The translations under genes and the position numbers were made by a program. Of a stretch of DNA of 64,000 nucleotides, positions 1 through 8,364 are shown one piece after another. Source of the DNA: Cnuella takakiae (GTDB taxonomy: Bacteria; Bacteroidota; Bacteroidia; Chitinophagales; Chitinophagaceae). Under the pieces are notes generated by a model. That model did not search any database and was not told the origin of the DNA. It was given only the letters and a program-made list of their open reading frames with translations. The stretch covers positions 178,146 through 242,145 of the forward strand of contig NZ_MTFE01000010.1 of assembly GCF_001953305.1 (NCBI RefSeq). The letters run 5' to 3'. Numbering within the stretch: the stretch's first letter is position 1; each line of letters opens with the position of its first letter.

Positions 1-1926
1 CAGGAACAGTTCCACAGCGTCGGCATTGTTGTAATAGCTCACCACGTCAACGGTGTCGCCCGCCTTCCAGTTCCAGTGCGGGTAGAGGTGCAATACGGGT
101 TTGTTGGTAAATACGCTCTGGTACAGGTAATACACATCCTTGGGGAAGCCTGCCAGGTCGATGATACCGAAATAAGAGCTGCGTGCCGGCCAGGGGTAAG
201 GGGTGGGCTCGCCCAGGTAGTCGAAACCGGTCCATACATACATACCGGAAACATGCGGGTAGCGGAGCAATTCCTTAATACTTTCCTCGTGGGTAGAACC
301 CCAGGGAGCGCTCACATGGTCGTAGGCCGATACGGTATGATCGGGGTTGCCGCCACCGGGAATGGGCTTGTCCCAGGCCTCGGGCCAGCGGCGGATGGAG
401 TCCATGGGCAGCAGGTCGTAATGCCCGCGGGTTTGCAGGGCCGATGTGCTTTCGGTAACGATAAAGGGTTTGCCCGGCCAGCGCTGCTGCACCCCGCCCC
501 ACTCCTGGTGGTGGTAGTTGTACCCTACCAAATCGAAGGCGCCGGATTGCAGGAGCTGGTTGCTGCTGACGGTTTCGTTGTTGGCGGTGGTAATAGGCCT
601 TGTGGTATCCAGCGAGCGCACGATGGCTGCCAGCTCACGGCTGATCACCCGGCCGGTGCTGTCGCCCTTGGCGGCATCGCCCCACTGCTCGGGAATCTCG
701 TTGCCCACGCTCCATACAAACACCGAGGGGTGGTTGCGGTCGCGGCGCACCAGGGCTTCCAGGTCTTTTTTATGCCACTGCTCCCAGGCAAGGTGATAGT
801 CGAACGGGCTCTTGGCTTTTGCCCACATATCAAAGGCTTCATCCATTACAATAAAGCCCATCTTGTCGGCAAGCTCCAGCAGTTCGGGAGCCGGCGGGTT
901 GTGCGAAGTACGGATGCCATTACAGCCCATGGCCTTCAGTATTTCCAGCTGGCGCTCCAGCGCACGGGTGTTGAGGGCGGCACCCAATGCGCCCAGGTCG
1001 TGGTGGTTGCACACCCCCATGATCTTGAGGGGCTTGCCGTTGAGTGAAAATCCTTTTTGAATGTCGAAGTTGAAGCTGCGCACGCCAAACTTTGTTTCGT
1101 AGGTATCCAGCACTTCGTTACCCTTTTTCAGCTGCGAAATGGCCTTGTACAGGTAAGGGCGCTCCACCGACCACAGCTGCGGCGTAGTGATCTTCAGGGT
1201 TTGCTTTACCGCTCCTTTTGCAGCAAGGGTTGAGGTGGCCACCTGCTTACCCGTAGCATCATAGAGGGTGGTCACCAGCTGGGGATCGGTGGCACCACCG
1301 GCAACGATATTGGTTTCGATGGCAACGGTTGCCGACCCGGTATTTACCACGGGTGTGGTTACGAATGTGCCCCAATGGTCGATATGCGTTGGGTGCAAAG
1401 TGGTGAGCCATACATTGCGGTAGATACCCGAGCCGCTATACCAGCGCGAGTTGGGCTGCCGCGAGTTGTCCACTTTTACGGCAATAACATTTTGGGCTCC
1501 GCCATACTTGAGGTGGGGCGTCAGCTCGTAGCGGAACGACATATAGCCGTTGGGATAAACACCCAGCGAATGGCCGTTGATGAACACCTCGCTGTTGGTG
1601 TACACGCCATCAAACTCGATGAACACCTGCTTTCCTTTTGCTGCTGCGGGCAGGGAAAAAGTTTTGCGGTACCAACCCATTCCACCGGGCAAGGCACCAC
1701 CACCGGTACCCGCAGGATGATCCTTGCTGAAACTGCCTTCAATACTCCAGTCGTGTGGCAGGTTCAGGGTACGCCAGCCGGCGTCATTCACTGCAGGATC
1801 GCTGTAGGCGCCCACACTATCCAGCCTGAATTTCCATCCATCGTTGAACCCCTTGCGTGCCGTATGCTGTGCCTGGCTGTACACCGACAGCAACAGCAGG
1901 CACGCTATTAAAAACCTTTTATTCAT
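1..1926 (-). CDS. GH2 family glycoside hydrolase, probable secreted beta-galactosidase (3' end cut by window edge)
   Basis: The reading frame is open from ATG at 1926 to the left edge, 642 codons, and the C-terminus lies outside the window. It starts with a Sec signal peptide (MNKRFLIACLLLLSVYSQAQ). A sugar-binding jelly-roll domain and an immunoglobulin-like domain follow, then a TIM barrel. The barrel carries the GH2 signature RNHPSVFVWSVGNEIPEQ, with the acid/base Glu of NE at about residue 410. The nucleophile Glu sits in FIVTESTSAL near residue 491. GH2 enzymes remove terminal beta-linked sugars. In this locus a beta-galactosidase acting on galactosylated side chains is the best guess, but beta-glucuronidase or beta-mannosidase cannot be excluded. 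A 252 bp gap with a hairpin separates it from the SusCD operon, so it may have its own promoter. Confidence 0.9.
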   Translation of the reverse strand, partial: MNKRFLIACLLLLSVYSQAQHTARKGFNDGWKFRLDSVGAYSDPAVNDAGWRTLNLPHDWSIEGSFSKDHPAGTGGGALPGGMGWYRKTFSLPAAAKGKQVFIEFDGVYTNSEVFINGHSLGVYPNGYMSFRYELTPHLKYGGAQNVIAVKVDNSRQPNSRWYSGSGIYRNVWLTTLHPTHIDHWGTFVTTPVVNTGSATVAIETNIVAGGATDPQLVTTLYDATGKQVATSTLAAKGAVKQTLKITTPQLWSVERPYLYKAISQLKKGNEVLDTYETKFGVRSFNFDIQKGFSLNGKPLKIMGVCNHHDLGALGAALNTRALERQLEILKAMGCNGIRTSHNPPAPELLELADKMGFIVMDEAFDMWAKAKSPFDYHLAWEQWHKKDLEALVRRDRNHPSVFVWSVGNEIPEQWGDAAKGDSTGRVISRELAAIVRSLDTTRPITTANNETVSSNQLLQSGAFDLVGYNYHHQEWGGVQQRWPGKPFIVTESTSALQTRGHYDLLPMDSIRRWPEAWDKPIPGGGNPDHTVSAYDHVSAPWGSTHEESIKELLRYPHVSGMYVWTGFDYLGEPTPYPWPARSSYFGIIDLAGFPKDVYYLYQSVFTNKPVLHLYPHWNWKAGDTVDVVSYYNNADAVELFL

Positions 1927-2137
1927 GCTTATTGAAAAAATTAGCCCCTTCTACTTTCCTTGTTATAACTGCAATGGCAGAGACATGTAGCTAGGCTTAG
2001 AAAAAGAAACTCCGGTCATAGACATGACTGGAGGAAATGCTTGCAATATGAAAGTTTATACGGCAGTAAACATGCCGCCGCAATATTGTAGGTAGTCCAT
2101 CCCCATTGTTGCTACGCAAACAAGCAAGAGATGTATA

Positions 2138-2172
2138 AGGAACCGCACCGCAGCTAAAGCGATGCGGTTCCT
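2138..2172 (-). terminator. Hairpin after the SusCD operon
   Basis: A 10-bp perfect inverted repeat (AGGAACCGCA / TGCGGTTCCT), with a smaller inner GC-TAAA-GC stem, lies just past the stop codon of the surface-lipoprotein gene. It can end the minus-strand operon before the GH2 gene. On the plus strand it is followed by a short T run. Termination is inferred from structure and position. Confidence 0.5.
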
Positions 2173-2178
2173 ACATTT

Positions 2179-3597
2179 TTATGGAATGATGTAGTGGAAA
2201 GACAACCACTCGTCCTTGCCGGCATCGTAGCTGGTACCAAACCAGATACCCTTGGTGCGGTAGTCGGCGTTGAAGGCTTTTACCACTTTGATGACGTTGC
2301 TGGCAGGACTCAGCGAGCTGGCCGGGTTCTGGATCAGCAGGTTGTTGTTCAGCGTGATCTCGTTCTTGCCTTCATCGATGCTGAAAGTGCCGGTAGTAAT
2401 CACACCGTTCTGTGAGCGGGTGTACTTCAGCCCGGTATGTTCAAAACGGATCCAGGAGTTGGCAGCCACCGCATCCCAGCCTGCATTCCATCCCCAATCG
2501 GCAGTGGAAGCCTTGCCGGTGGTCCAGCCATTGCCCTTGGCGATCCAGTCAATGGGGTTGCCATTGGCATCGAGCGCCCAGAAGCGGCCGGCGTTGGCGC
2601 CGCCGGTAAGCATGTTCAGCAACTCGCCGGGCTGGAAGGTGGGGTTAAACCCTTCATCAGGCTTGCGTTCGGCAGGAGCGGGTTTTACCCAGTTGTCGCT
2701 GTACTCCTTGGAAATAAAGTTGAGCACCATGAACTCGGGCTTGGTCTTGTTCTTCACCGCCAGCTGCATGGTGTTTTCCGTCAGCGACAGGATGCGCCAG
2801 CTTAAAACAGAAGCCGCATCGGTGGGGGTATAGCTCACACTCAGGGGGGTGGCGTTGCTGGTGGTCAGCGTCATGGTGGCCACGTCCAGGAAGAAGGTGC
2901 CCGACTCCGCATTCACACCGGCAACACCCTTGTGATCGGTGGTCAGGAAAGGACCGCCTTTCAGGCTGAAGGTCATCGTGCCGTAATCACGCTTCTCGGC
3001 AGCCCAGGTATCGCTGATATAGTTGGGTGCATAGGTCCAGCAATCGGCGCCACCGGGGGTGGTGCATTCCTGCTTCCAGAGCACGCTCTGGCGGTCGTCC
3101 GACAAAGAACCATAGGCAACGTCCTGTCCGGCAAAATAGATGGGGCTGGTAAAAAACTTCTGGTCGCCGGCAGCATTGGCATCCAGCAGCCAGGTCTTCT
3201 CTTCGCCCACACCACCGGTGAGCAGGGTCCACAGGGGATCGTTTACATAGTTCAGGTTGTCCTGTGTCACCTGGATGGTTACCGGCTCGGCTTCCACCAG
3301 GCCACCGCTGGTCATGGCGGTGTACTTAATGGTGTATTCACCCTTGAAGGCAAAACGCACCGTGTCGCGCTGGCGGGTCGATTTACCCGTACCGAAATCC
3401 CAGATGGGTGTCGACTCGGGTGTATTGTTGATCAGGATCACCGTGTTGCCACCGGGGTCGATGGACTTGTCCTGCACCACTTCAAACTTGAGTTGTGAAG
3501 CATCCATCAGCCCGTCGAGGCTGTAATCTTTGTTACAGGAAAGCAGCGCGAACAACCCGATAAAGAGTGTCCATGCCAGATGTTTATAGCGTTTCAT
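2179..3597 (-). CDS. Outer-membrane lipoprotein, probable surface glycan-binding protein (SusE/F position)
   Basis: The protein has 472 residues with a lipoprotein signal ending in LFALLSC (Cys about 21) and then NKD, typical of surface-exposed Bacteroidota lipoproteins. A PKD-like module follows (IWDFGTGKSTRQ). Two related segments come next, each opening with LLTGG and then W.LDA (about residues 124 and 327), which suggests a two-fold repeat of a carbohydrate-binding module. It lies 30 bp after susD in the same direction, the usual place for the glycan-binding partner of a SusCD pair. No catalytic motif was seen. The glycan bound cannot be read from the sequence; the locus suggests the same plant glycan the enzymes act on. 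Confidence 0.75.
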   Translation of the reverse strand: MKRYKHLAWTLFIGLFALLSCNKDYSLDGLMDASQLKFEVVQDKSIDPGGNTVILINNTPESTPIWDFGTGKSTRQRDTVRFAFKGEYTIKYTAMTSGGLVEAEPVTIQVTQDNLNYVNDPLWTLLTGGVGEEKTWLLDANAAGDQKFFTSPIYFAGQDVAYGSLSDDRQSVLWKQECTTPGGADCWTYAPNYISDTWAAEKRDYGTMTFSLKGGPFLTTDHKGVAGVNAESGTFFLDVATMTLTTSNATPLSVSYTPTDAASVLSWRILSLTENTMQLAVKNKTKPEFMVLNFISKEYSDNWVKPAPAERKPDEGFNPTFQPGELLNMLTGGANAGRFWALDANGNPIDWIAKGNGWTTGKASTADWGWNAGWDAVAANSWIRFEHTGLKYTRSQNGVITTGTFSIDEGKNEITLNNNLLIQNPASSLSPASNVIKVVKAFNADYRTKGIWFGTSYDAGKDEWLSFHYIIP

Positions 3598-3627
3598 ACT
3601 TGTTTGTGTTGCTTTTGAAGATGTGAA

Positions 3628-5220
3628 TTACCAGCCCGGGTTTTGTTTCAGCACCCCATTGGAAAGGGTGATCTGGGTATAGGGAATCTGGGCAAGACCC
3701 CTGGTTTCCCGCACCTTGGCAGCGCTGATGGTTTTCTGGGCATTTACCCCGCCGTTCTGCACCGTGGTGCTTTCGGCAATGGCTTCCGCAGCCACGTCGA
3801 TACCCTGGCGCAGCAGGTCCCAGTAGCGGATACCTTCCAGGGCAAACTCCAGCCTTCTTTCGTTGAGGATGTTGGCGGGTGTTGCCGCCAGCGAGGTGAA
3901 GTTGGTGCCATAGGCCCTTCTGCGCACCTCGTCGAAATACTGCTGTGCGTTGGGCGAGCCCAGTTCGGCGGCCATCAGCAGCACATCGGCATAGCGGATG
4001 GACACATAATCTTGGAACTGGCCAATCTGGAAGTTCACACCACCCATCTTCTCGGCAAGGCTCCGGCCGGTCTCGTCGGCCATGGGCGTGTATTTCTTGG
4101 TGTAGTAACCGGTATACTCACGCTGGTCGTTCTTGTTTTTGAAGTCCAGCTTTTCATCGGCAATCGAAATGATGGATGCACCACGGCGGGTATCGTTGGC
4201 CGCATAGGCGTTCCACAGGTCGGGGTTAACGGTAACACCACCCCATCCCTGGCTGTACGGCGGGATGGTTTGCACCCGGATGCCGTTCATTACCAGCCAA
4301 TGGTTGCCATCGGTATTGCCATTGTAATTGCTGGTATAGGTATAGCGGATCGAGAAAACGGTTTCCTTGTTGTTCTCACCCACATAGTTTTCTACTGATG
4401 CGGCGGGCCACAGGTTGGCAAAATTTTCCACCAGACCAAAACCACCGTTGGCAATCACGTCTTCCTGGTAGGCCAGGGCCTCGGCCTTGGTTACCACGCC
4501 TGCTAGGTCGGCTTTGCCATAATAACCGGTGTAGTACAGGAACACCCGGCCCAGCAGGGCTTCGGCAGCCCACTTGGTTACCCGGCCAAACTCGGCGGCA
4601 GGTTGTGCTGCACGGCTAACGGCAGGCAGGTTTTGCGCGGCAAACTCCAGGTCTTCGGCGATGAGGCGGTACACATCATCGGGGTTGGCCTGCGCCACGT
4701 TCTCGGTAGTGGGTGTGGTGATCAAAGGAATATTACCCCACAGCCGTACCATGTCGAAATACAGGAAGGCACGGATAAAGCGGGCCTCGCCCTCGTAGGC
4801 CTGGCGCTGCTGGGTGTTGGTGCCCCACTGTATCTGGTCCATCTTGCCCAGCAGCATGTTCACCCGGTAGATGGCCTTATAATAAGCCACCCAGTTGCCG
4901 TTGAACAGGTTTTGGTCCGAAGGGGAGCGCAGCTTGTCGAACTCGTCGATCATCTGGTAACCCAATCCATCGGAGGCGCCGGTGCCGCCAAAAGCATTGT
5001 CCGACATCACTTCGGCCGCCGTGGGCAGGGCCACGCCTTCGGCCCATATACGCTGCAGGCCATCGTAGGAGCCCACCAGTGCCTTGTAGGCATCATCCGG
5101 GGTTTTGTAAAAGTTCTGTTCCGTAGCCGTAGTCACGTCCTCGGTATCGAGGAAGTCTTTGGAGCACGAGCCCAGCGTAAGCAGGGACAGTGCCGCTATA
5201 TAAAGTTTATGGGATTTCAT
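3628..5220 (-). CDS. SusD/RagB family nutrient-binding outer-membrane lipoprotein
   Basis: The protein has 530 residues, a normal SusD length. Its lipoprotein signal ends in LLTLGSC (Cys 19), followed by the SKDFLDTEDVTTATEQNFYKT start typical of RagB/SusD N-terminal domains. The helical TPR-like scaffold (GEARFIRAFLYFDMVRLWG) and the C-terminal family motif RRLEFALEGIRYWDLLRQG are clear. SusD proteins form the lid over the SusC pore and capture oligosaccharides at the cell surface. It is 20 bp downstream of susC and 30 bp upstream of the binding lipoprotein, so the genes are almost certainly co-transcribed. Confidence 0.96.
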   Translation of the reverse strand: MKSHKLYIAALSLLTLGSCSKDFLDTEDVTTATEQNFYKTPDDAYKALVGSYDGLQRIWAEGVALPTAAEVMSDNAFGGTGASDGLGYQMIDEFDKLRSPSDQNLFNGNWVAYYKAIYRVNMLLGKMDQIQWGTNTQQRQAYEGEARFIRAFLYFDMVRLWGNIPLITTPTTENVAQANPDDVYRLIAEDLEFAAQNLPAVSRAAQPAAEFGRVTKWAAEALLGRVFLYYTGYYGKADLAGVVTKAEALAYQEDVIANGGFGLVENFANLWPAASVENYVGENNKETVFSIRYTYTSNYNGNTDGNHWLVMNGIRVQTIPPYSQGWGGVTVNPDLWNAYAANDTRRGASIISIADEKLDFKNKNDQREYTGYYTKKYTPMADETGRSLAEKMGGVNFQIGQFQDYVSIRYADVLLMAAELGSPNAQQYFDEVRRRAYGTNFTSLAATPANILNERRLEFALEGIRYWDLLRQGIDVAAEAIAESTTVQNGGVNAQKTISAAKVRETRGLAQIPYTQITLSNGVLKQNPGW

Positions 5221-5240
5221 CTTGGTCTTTTTGTGTTGCG

Positions 5241-8200
5241 TTAAAAACGAATGTTGGCACCAACCATCAGGGTACGGGGACGGGGGTAGTAACCCAGGTC
5301 AACACCCGAGGAGAAGCTTTCGCCATACCCGATCTCGGGGTCCATGCCATTGTAGTTGGTAAAGGTGTACAGGTTCAGCACCGAGGCATAGAGGCGCACC
5401 TTGCTCAGGAAAGGCTTCTGCAACACCTTGGCAAAATCATAACCTACGGTGATGTTGTTGATGCGCAGGAAATCGCCCTTGTGGATGAACAGGTCGGAGA
5501 ACTGTGTCCAGTTGCGGTTGTCTTCGGTGACGCGGGGCATGCGGTTGGAAGAGCCGGGACCTACCCAACGATCCAGGATCGCCGCAGAGTAGTTGGCCCT
5601 TGCGTTGGCATGGTTGCGCCAAGACTGTACGATTTCGTTGCCGGCCACGCCCGCTGCCAGCAGCGAGAAGTCGAAGCCTTTGTAATCGGCATTCAGCGAC
5701 AGGCCAAAGGTGAAGTCGGGGTTGGGATCGCCGATCATGGTGCGGTCGGCATCGTTGATGATGCCATCGCCGTTCCGGTCCACAAAACGCACATCACCCG
5801 GTTGTGCATTGGGCTGCACCAGCTGTCCGCCCTTGTTGAAGGCACGCACTTCCTCTTCGGTCTGGAACACGCCATCGGTTTTCAGGCCCCAGAAATAACC
5901 CACGGGGAAACCGTTCTGTGCGCGGTAAAACTCCAGCGAGTTGTCGAACAGGGCGTTGTTGTTGCCATGGATGATCTGGTCGAGGGTAGGAATATTGCCG
6001 ATGCGGTTTTTGTTGTACGCACCGTTCACACCTACCGAGTAGTTGAATTCGCCAACGCGGTTGCGGTAGTTGATGGCCAGCTCCACACCTTCGTTGCGCA
6101 CGTTACCACCATTGATATAAGGTGCATCGGCACCGGCAGTGGCCAGCACGGGTGCTACCAGCAACCAGTCCTTGGTGTTCTTTACATAATAGTCGAAGGT
6201 GACGTTGATGTTGCGGTTGAGGGTGGCGTCAAAACCCAGGTTGGTCTGCTCCGAGGTTTCCCATTTCAGGTCGGGGTTGCCCAGGCGGCTGGGATAAGCA
6301 CCCGGAATAAGCGTACCCTCGGCATTGCCAAAAGTATAGGTGGCGTTGTTGAAACTCACCGGTGCCAGGTACTGGTTGTTGGTGATGTTCTGGTTGCCCA
6401 CCTGTCCCCAGCTGGCACGCAGCTTCAGGAAGTTGAGCCATTCCACGTTTTCCAGGAAGCGCTCACGGGTGGCTACCCAGCCCAGCGACACGGAAGGGAA
6501 ATAACCCCAGCGGCTGCCGGGTGCGAAACGTGAAGAGCCGTCGGCACGGAAGGTGGCGTTGAAGAGGTACTTCTCGTTATAGTTGTACTGCACCCGTCCG
6601 AAATAGGAAGCCAGCGCCTCCTCGTAGGGCGAGCCCGTGATGCTCATCAGGGTTCCTTCTGTGTTGGTGGCGTTCGACAGCCAGGCATGCTCCAGGTCGG
6701 AGAACACAAGGTTGCGGTTGCTGCCAAAAATGCCCGAGCCCGTGGTGCGGATAGCTGTGTTACCCACCATGGTTTCGAAATTGTGCTGACCGCCTACCTT
6801 GAAGGAATAGCTCAACAGGTTGTCGAACTGGATATTGCGGTTGCGGCCCATACCCTGGCTTGCCACCGTATTGTTGTTGAACGAGTAGATCGACAAACGA
6901 TAGATGGGGGTAAAGGAGCGGTTCTCGGAGGCATAGTAGTTCACACCCATGCTGGAGCGGAAACGCAGGCCCTTGATGGGCTCCACCTGTACATAGATAT
7001 CACCGAAGAGCCGCTGGTTGTTGTTGCGGTTCTGGTTGCCGTAGTACATGGCGGCATAAGGGTTGGCCTCACCGTTGTACCAGGTCGAATTGCTGTTGTC
7101 GTAAAAATTACCCAGCGAATCGTACATGGGAACAAAGGGGCTGGTGTTGAAGGCGGCACGCAGTGCGTTGTTGTACTGGTTGCCTACGCCGATGCCGTTG
7201 TTCTCCTGGTAGTTGAAGGTAAGGTGCTGTCCCAGCTTGATGATGTTCTGGTACAGGTTGTGTTCCGAGTTGATGCGGAAGGTATAGCGCTCGAAGTTGG
7301 ACAGGCTTTTACCACCCACAATACCCTGCTGGCCGGTATAGCTCAGCGAAGTGGAATAGGTAGAGCCGCCACCGCCGCCCTGCACACCCAGCACATAGTT
7401 CTGGGTGGGTGCATTTTTCACAAACATCTGGTCCAGCCAGTTGGTGTTTACGGGCAGGTTGGCAATCTGCTCATTGGTAAAATAGGGCGCCTTGCCCGAG
7501 TTCACGGCAGCCTCGTTCTGGATGGTGGCATACTCACGGGCATTGAGCAGTTGCGCCTTGCGCGGCGGGTTTTGCACACCGTAAAATGCATCCAGGGTCA
7601 CCTGTGCTTTCTGGTTGGCACGGCCGGTACGGGTGGTCACCAGGATCACACCGTTGGCAGCCTGCGAACCGTAGATGGCGGCCGAAGCCGCATCTTTCAG
7701 CACATCGATGGACTGGATATCGGCGGGGTTGAGGTAGGAGATATCGTTGGTATACACCCCATCCACGATGTAGAGGGGACTGGCATTGCCGATGGTGCCC
7801 TTGCCGCGGATCACTACGTTGGTACCCGAGCCGGGTTGGCCGGATGCAGCCGTGATCTGTACGCCGGGTGCCTGCCCCTGGAGGGCTTGCAGGGCGCTGG
7901 TAGTGCTCTGGCGCTGGATGTCTTCGCCCCGTACCGACAGATTGGAGCCGGTAACCAGCCTCCGCTTTTGGGTACCGTAACCGATCACCACCACTTCTTC
8001 CATGCGGTTTTCGGCTTCCTGGAGCTGCACGCTTACGGTGCCGGCGCCGTCAACCTTTACCTCGCGGGGGGTATAGCCTACCGATGTAACCACCAGCACT
8101 TCGCCGGGCGCCGCATCGATGGTAAAGCGACCCGCATCGTCGGCCGTGGTGGTGCGGGTGGTTCCTTTTACAGTAATAGTGGCTCCCGAAAGGCCGGAAG

Positions 8201-8330
8201 CAGTTCTTTGATTGGCAATGGTGCCGCTGACTTTGACGGTCTGCGCCCACACGCTGCCGCTGAGCAGGAGGGCGAAAAAGGCCGTCATTGCCAGCTTCGG
8301 TAACCGCTGACTTGATGCAGTTTTTTTCAT
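5241..8330 (-). CDS. SusC/RagA family TonB-linked outer-membrane transporter
   Basis: The protein has 1029 residues. In order it has a signal peptide (to about residue 29), a carboxypeptidase-regulatory-like domain (residues 33-110), the SusC-type segment EEVVVIGYGTQKRR, a plug domain (LQALQGQAPGVQI; GVILVTTRTG), and a large beta barrel ending in an aromatic residue (VGANIRF). It forms the TonB-driven channel that takes up oligosaccharides bound by the SusD lid. It lies 34 bp downstream of the GH31 gene and 20 bp upstream of susD. The substrate is inferred only from neighbouring enzymes. Confidence 0.96.
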   Translation of the reverse strand: MKKTASSQRLPKLAMTAFFALLLSGSVWAQTVKVSGTIANQRTASGLSGATITVKGTTRTTTADDAGRFTIDAAPGEVLVVTSVGYTPREVKVDGAGTVSVQLQEAENRMEEVVVIGYGTQKRRLVTGSNLSVRGEDIQRQSTTSALQALQGQAPGVQITAASGQPGSGTNVVIRGKGTIGNASPLYIVDGVYTNDISYLNPADIQSIDVLKDAASAAIYGSQAANGVILVTTRTGRANQKAQVTLDAFYGVQNPPRKAQLLNAREYATIQNEAAVNSGKAPYFTNEQIANLPVNTNWLDQMFVKNAPTQNYVLGVQGGGGGSTYSTSLSYTGQQGIVGGKSLSNFERYTFRINSEHNLYQNIIKLGQHLTFNYQENNGIGVGNQYNNALRAAFNTSPFVPMYDSLGNFYDNSNSTWYNGEANPYAAMYYGNQNRNNNQRLFGDIYVQVEPIKGLRFRSSMGVNYYASENRSFTPIYRLSIYSFNNNTVASQGMGRNRNIQFDNLLSYSFKVGGQHNFETMVGNTAIRTTGSGIFGSNRNLVFSDLEHAWLSNATNTEGTLMSITGSPYEEALASYFGRVQYNYNEKYLFNATFRADGSSRFAPGSRWGYFPSVSLGWVATRERFLENVEWLNFLKLRASWGQVGNQNITNNQYLAPVSFNNATYTFGNAEGTLIPGAYPSRLGNPDLKWETSEQTNLGFDATLNRNINVTFDYYVKNTKDWLLVAPVLATAGADAPYINGGNVRNEGVELAINYRNRVGEFNYSVGVNGAYNKNRIGNIPTLDQIIHGNNNALFDNSLEFYRAQNGFPVGYFWGLKTDGVFQTEEEVRAFNKGGQLVQPNAQPGDVRFVDRNGDGIINDADRTMIGDPNPDFTFGLSLNADYKGFDFSLLAAGVAGNEIVQSWRNHANARANYSAAILDRWVGPGSSNRMPRVTEDNRNWTQFSDLFIHKGDFLRINNITVGYDFAKVLQKPFLSKVRLYASVLNLYTFTNYNGMDPEIGYGESFSSGVDLGYYPRPRTLMVGANIRF

Positions 8331-8364
8331 ACAGAAGCGTTTGAAACTTTCAGGTTAAGAGGCG

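Noticed and set aside
76-1047. 323-codon plus-strand frame at the left edge
   Set aside because: It is antisense to the GH2 gene, whose reading frame is continuous from 1926 to base 1 with signal peptide and catalytic motifs.
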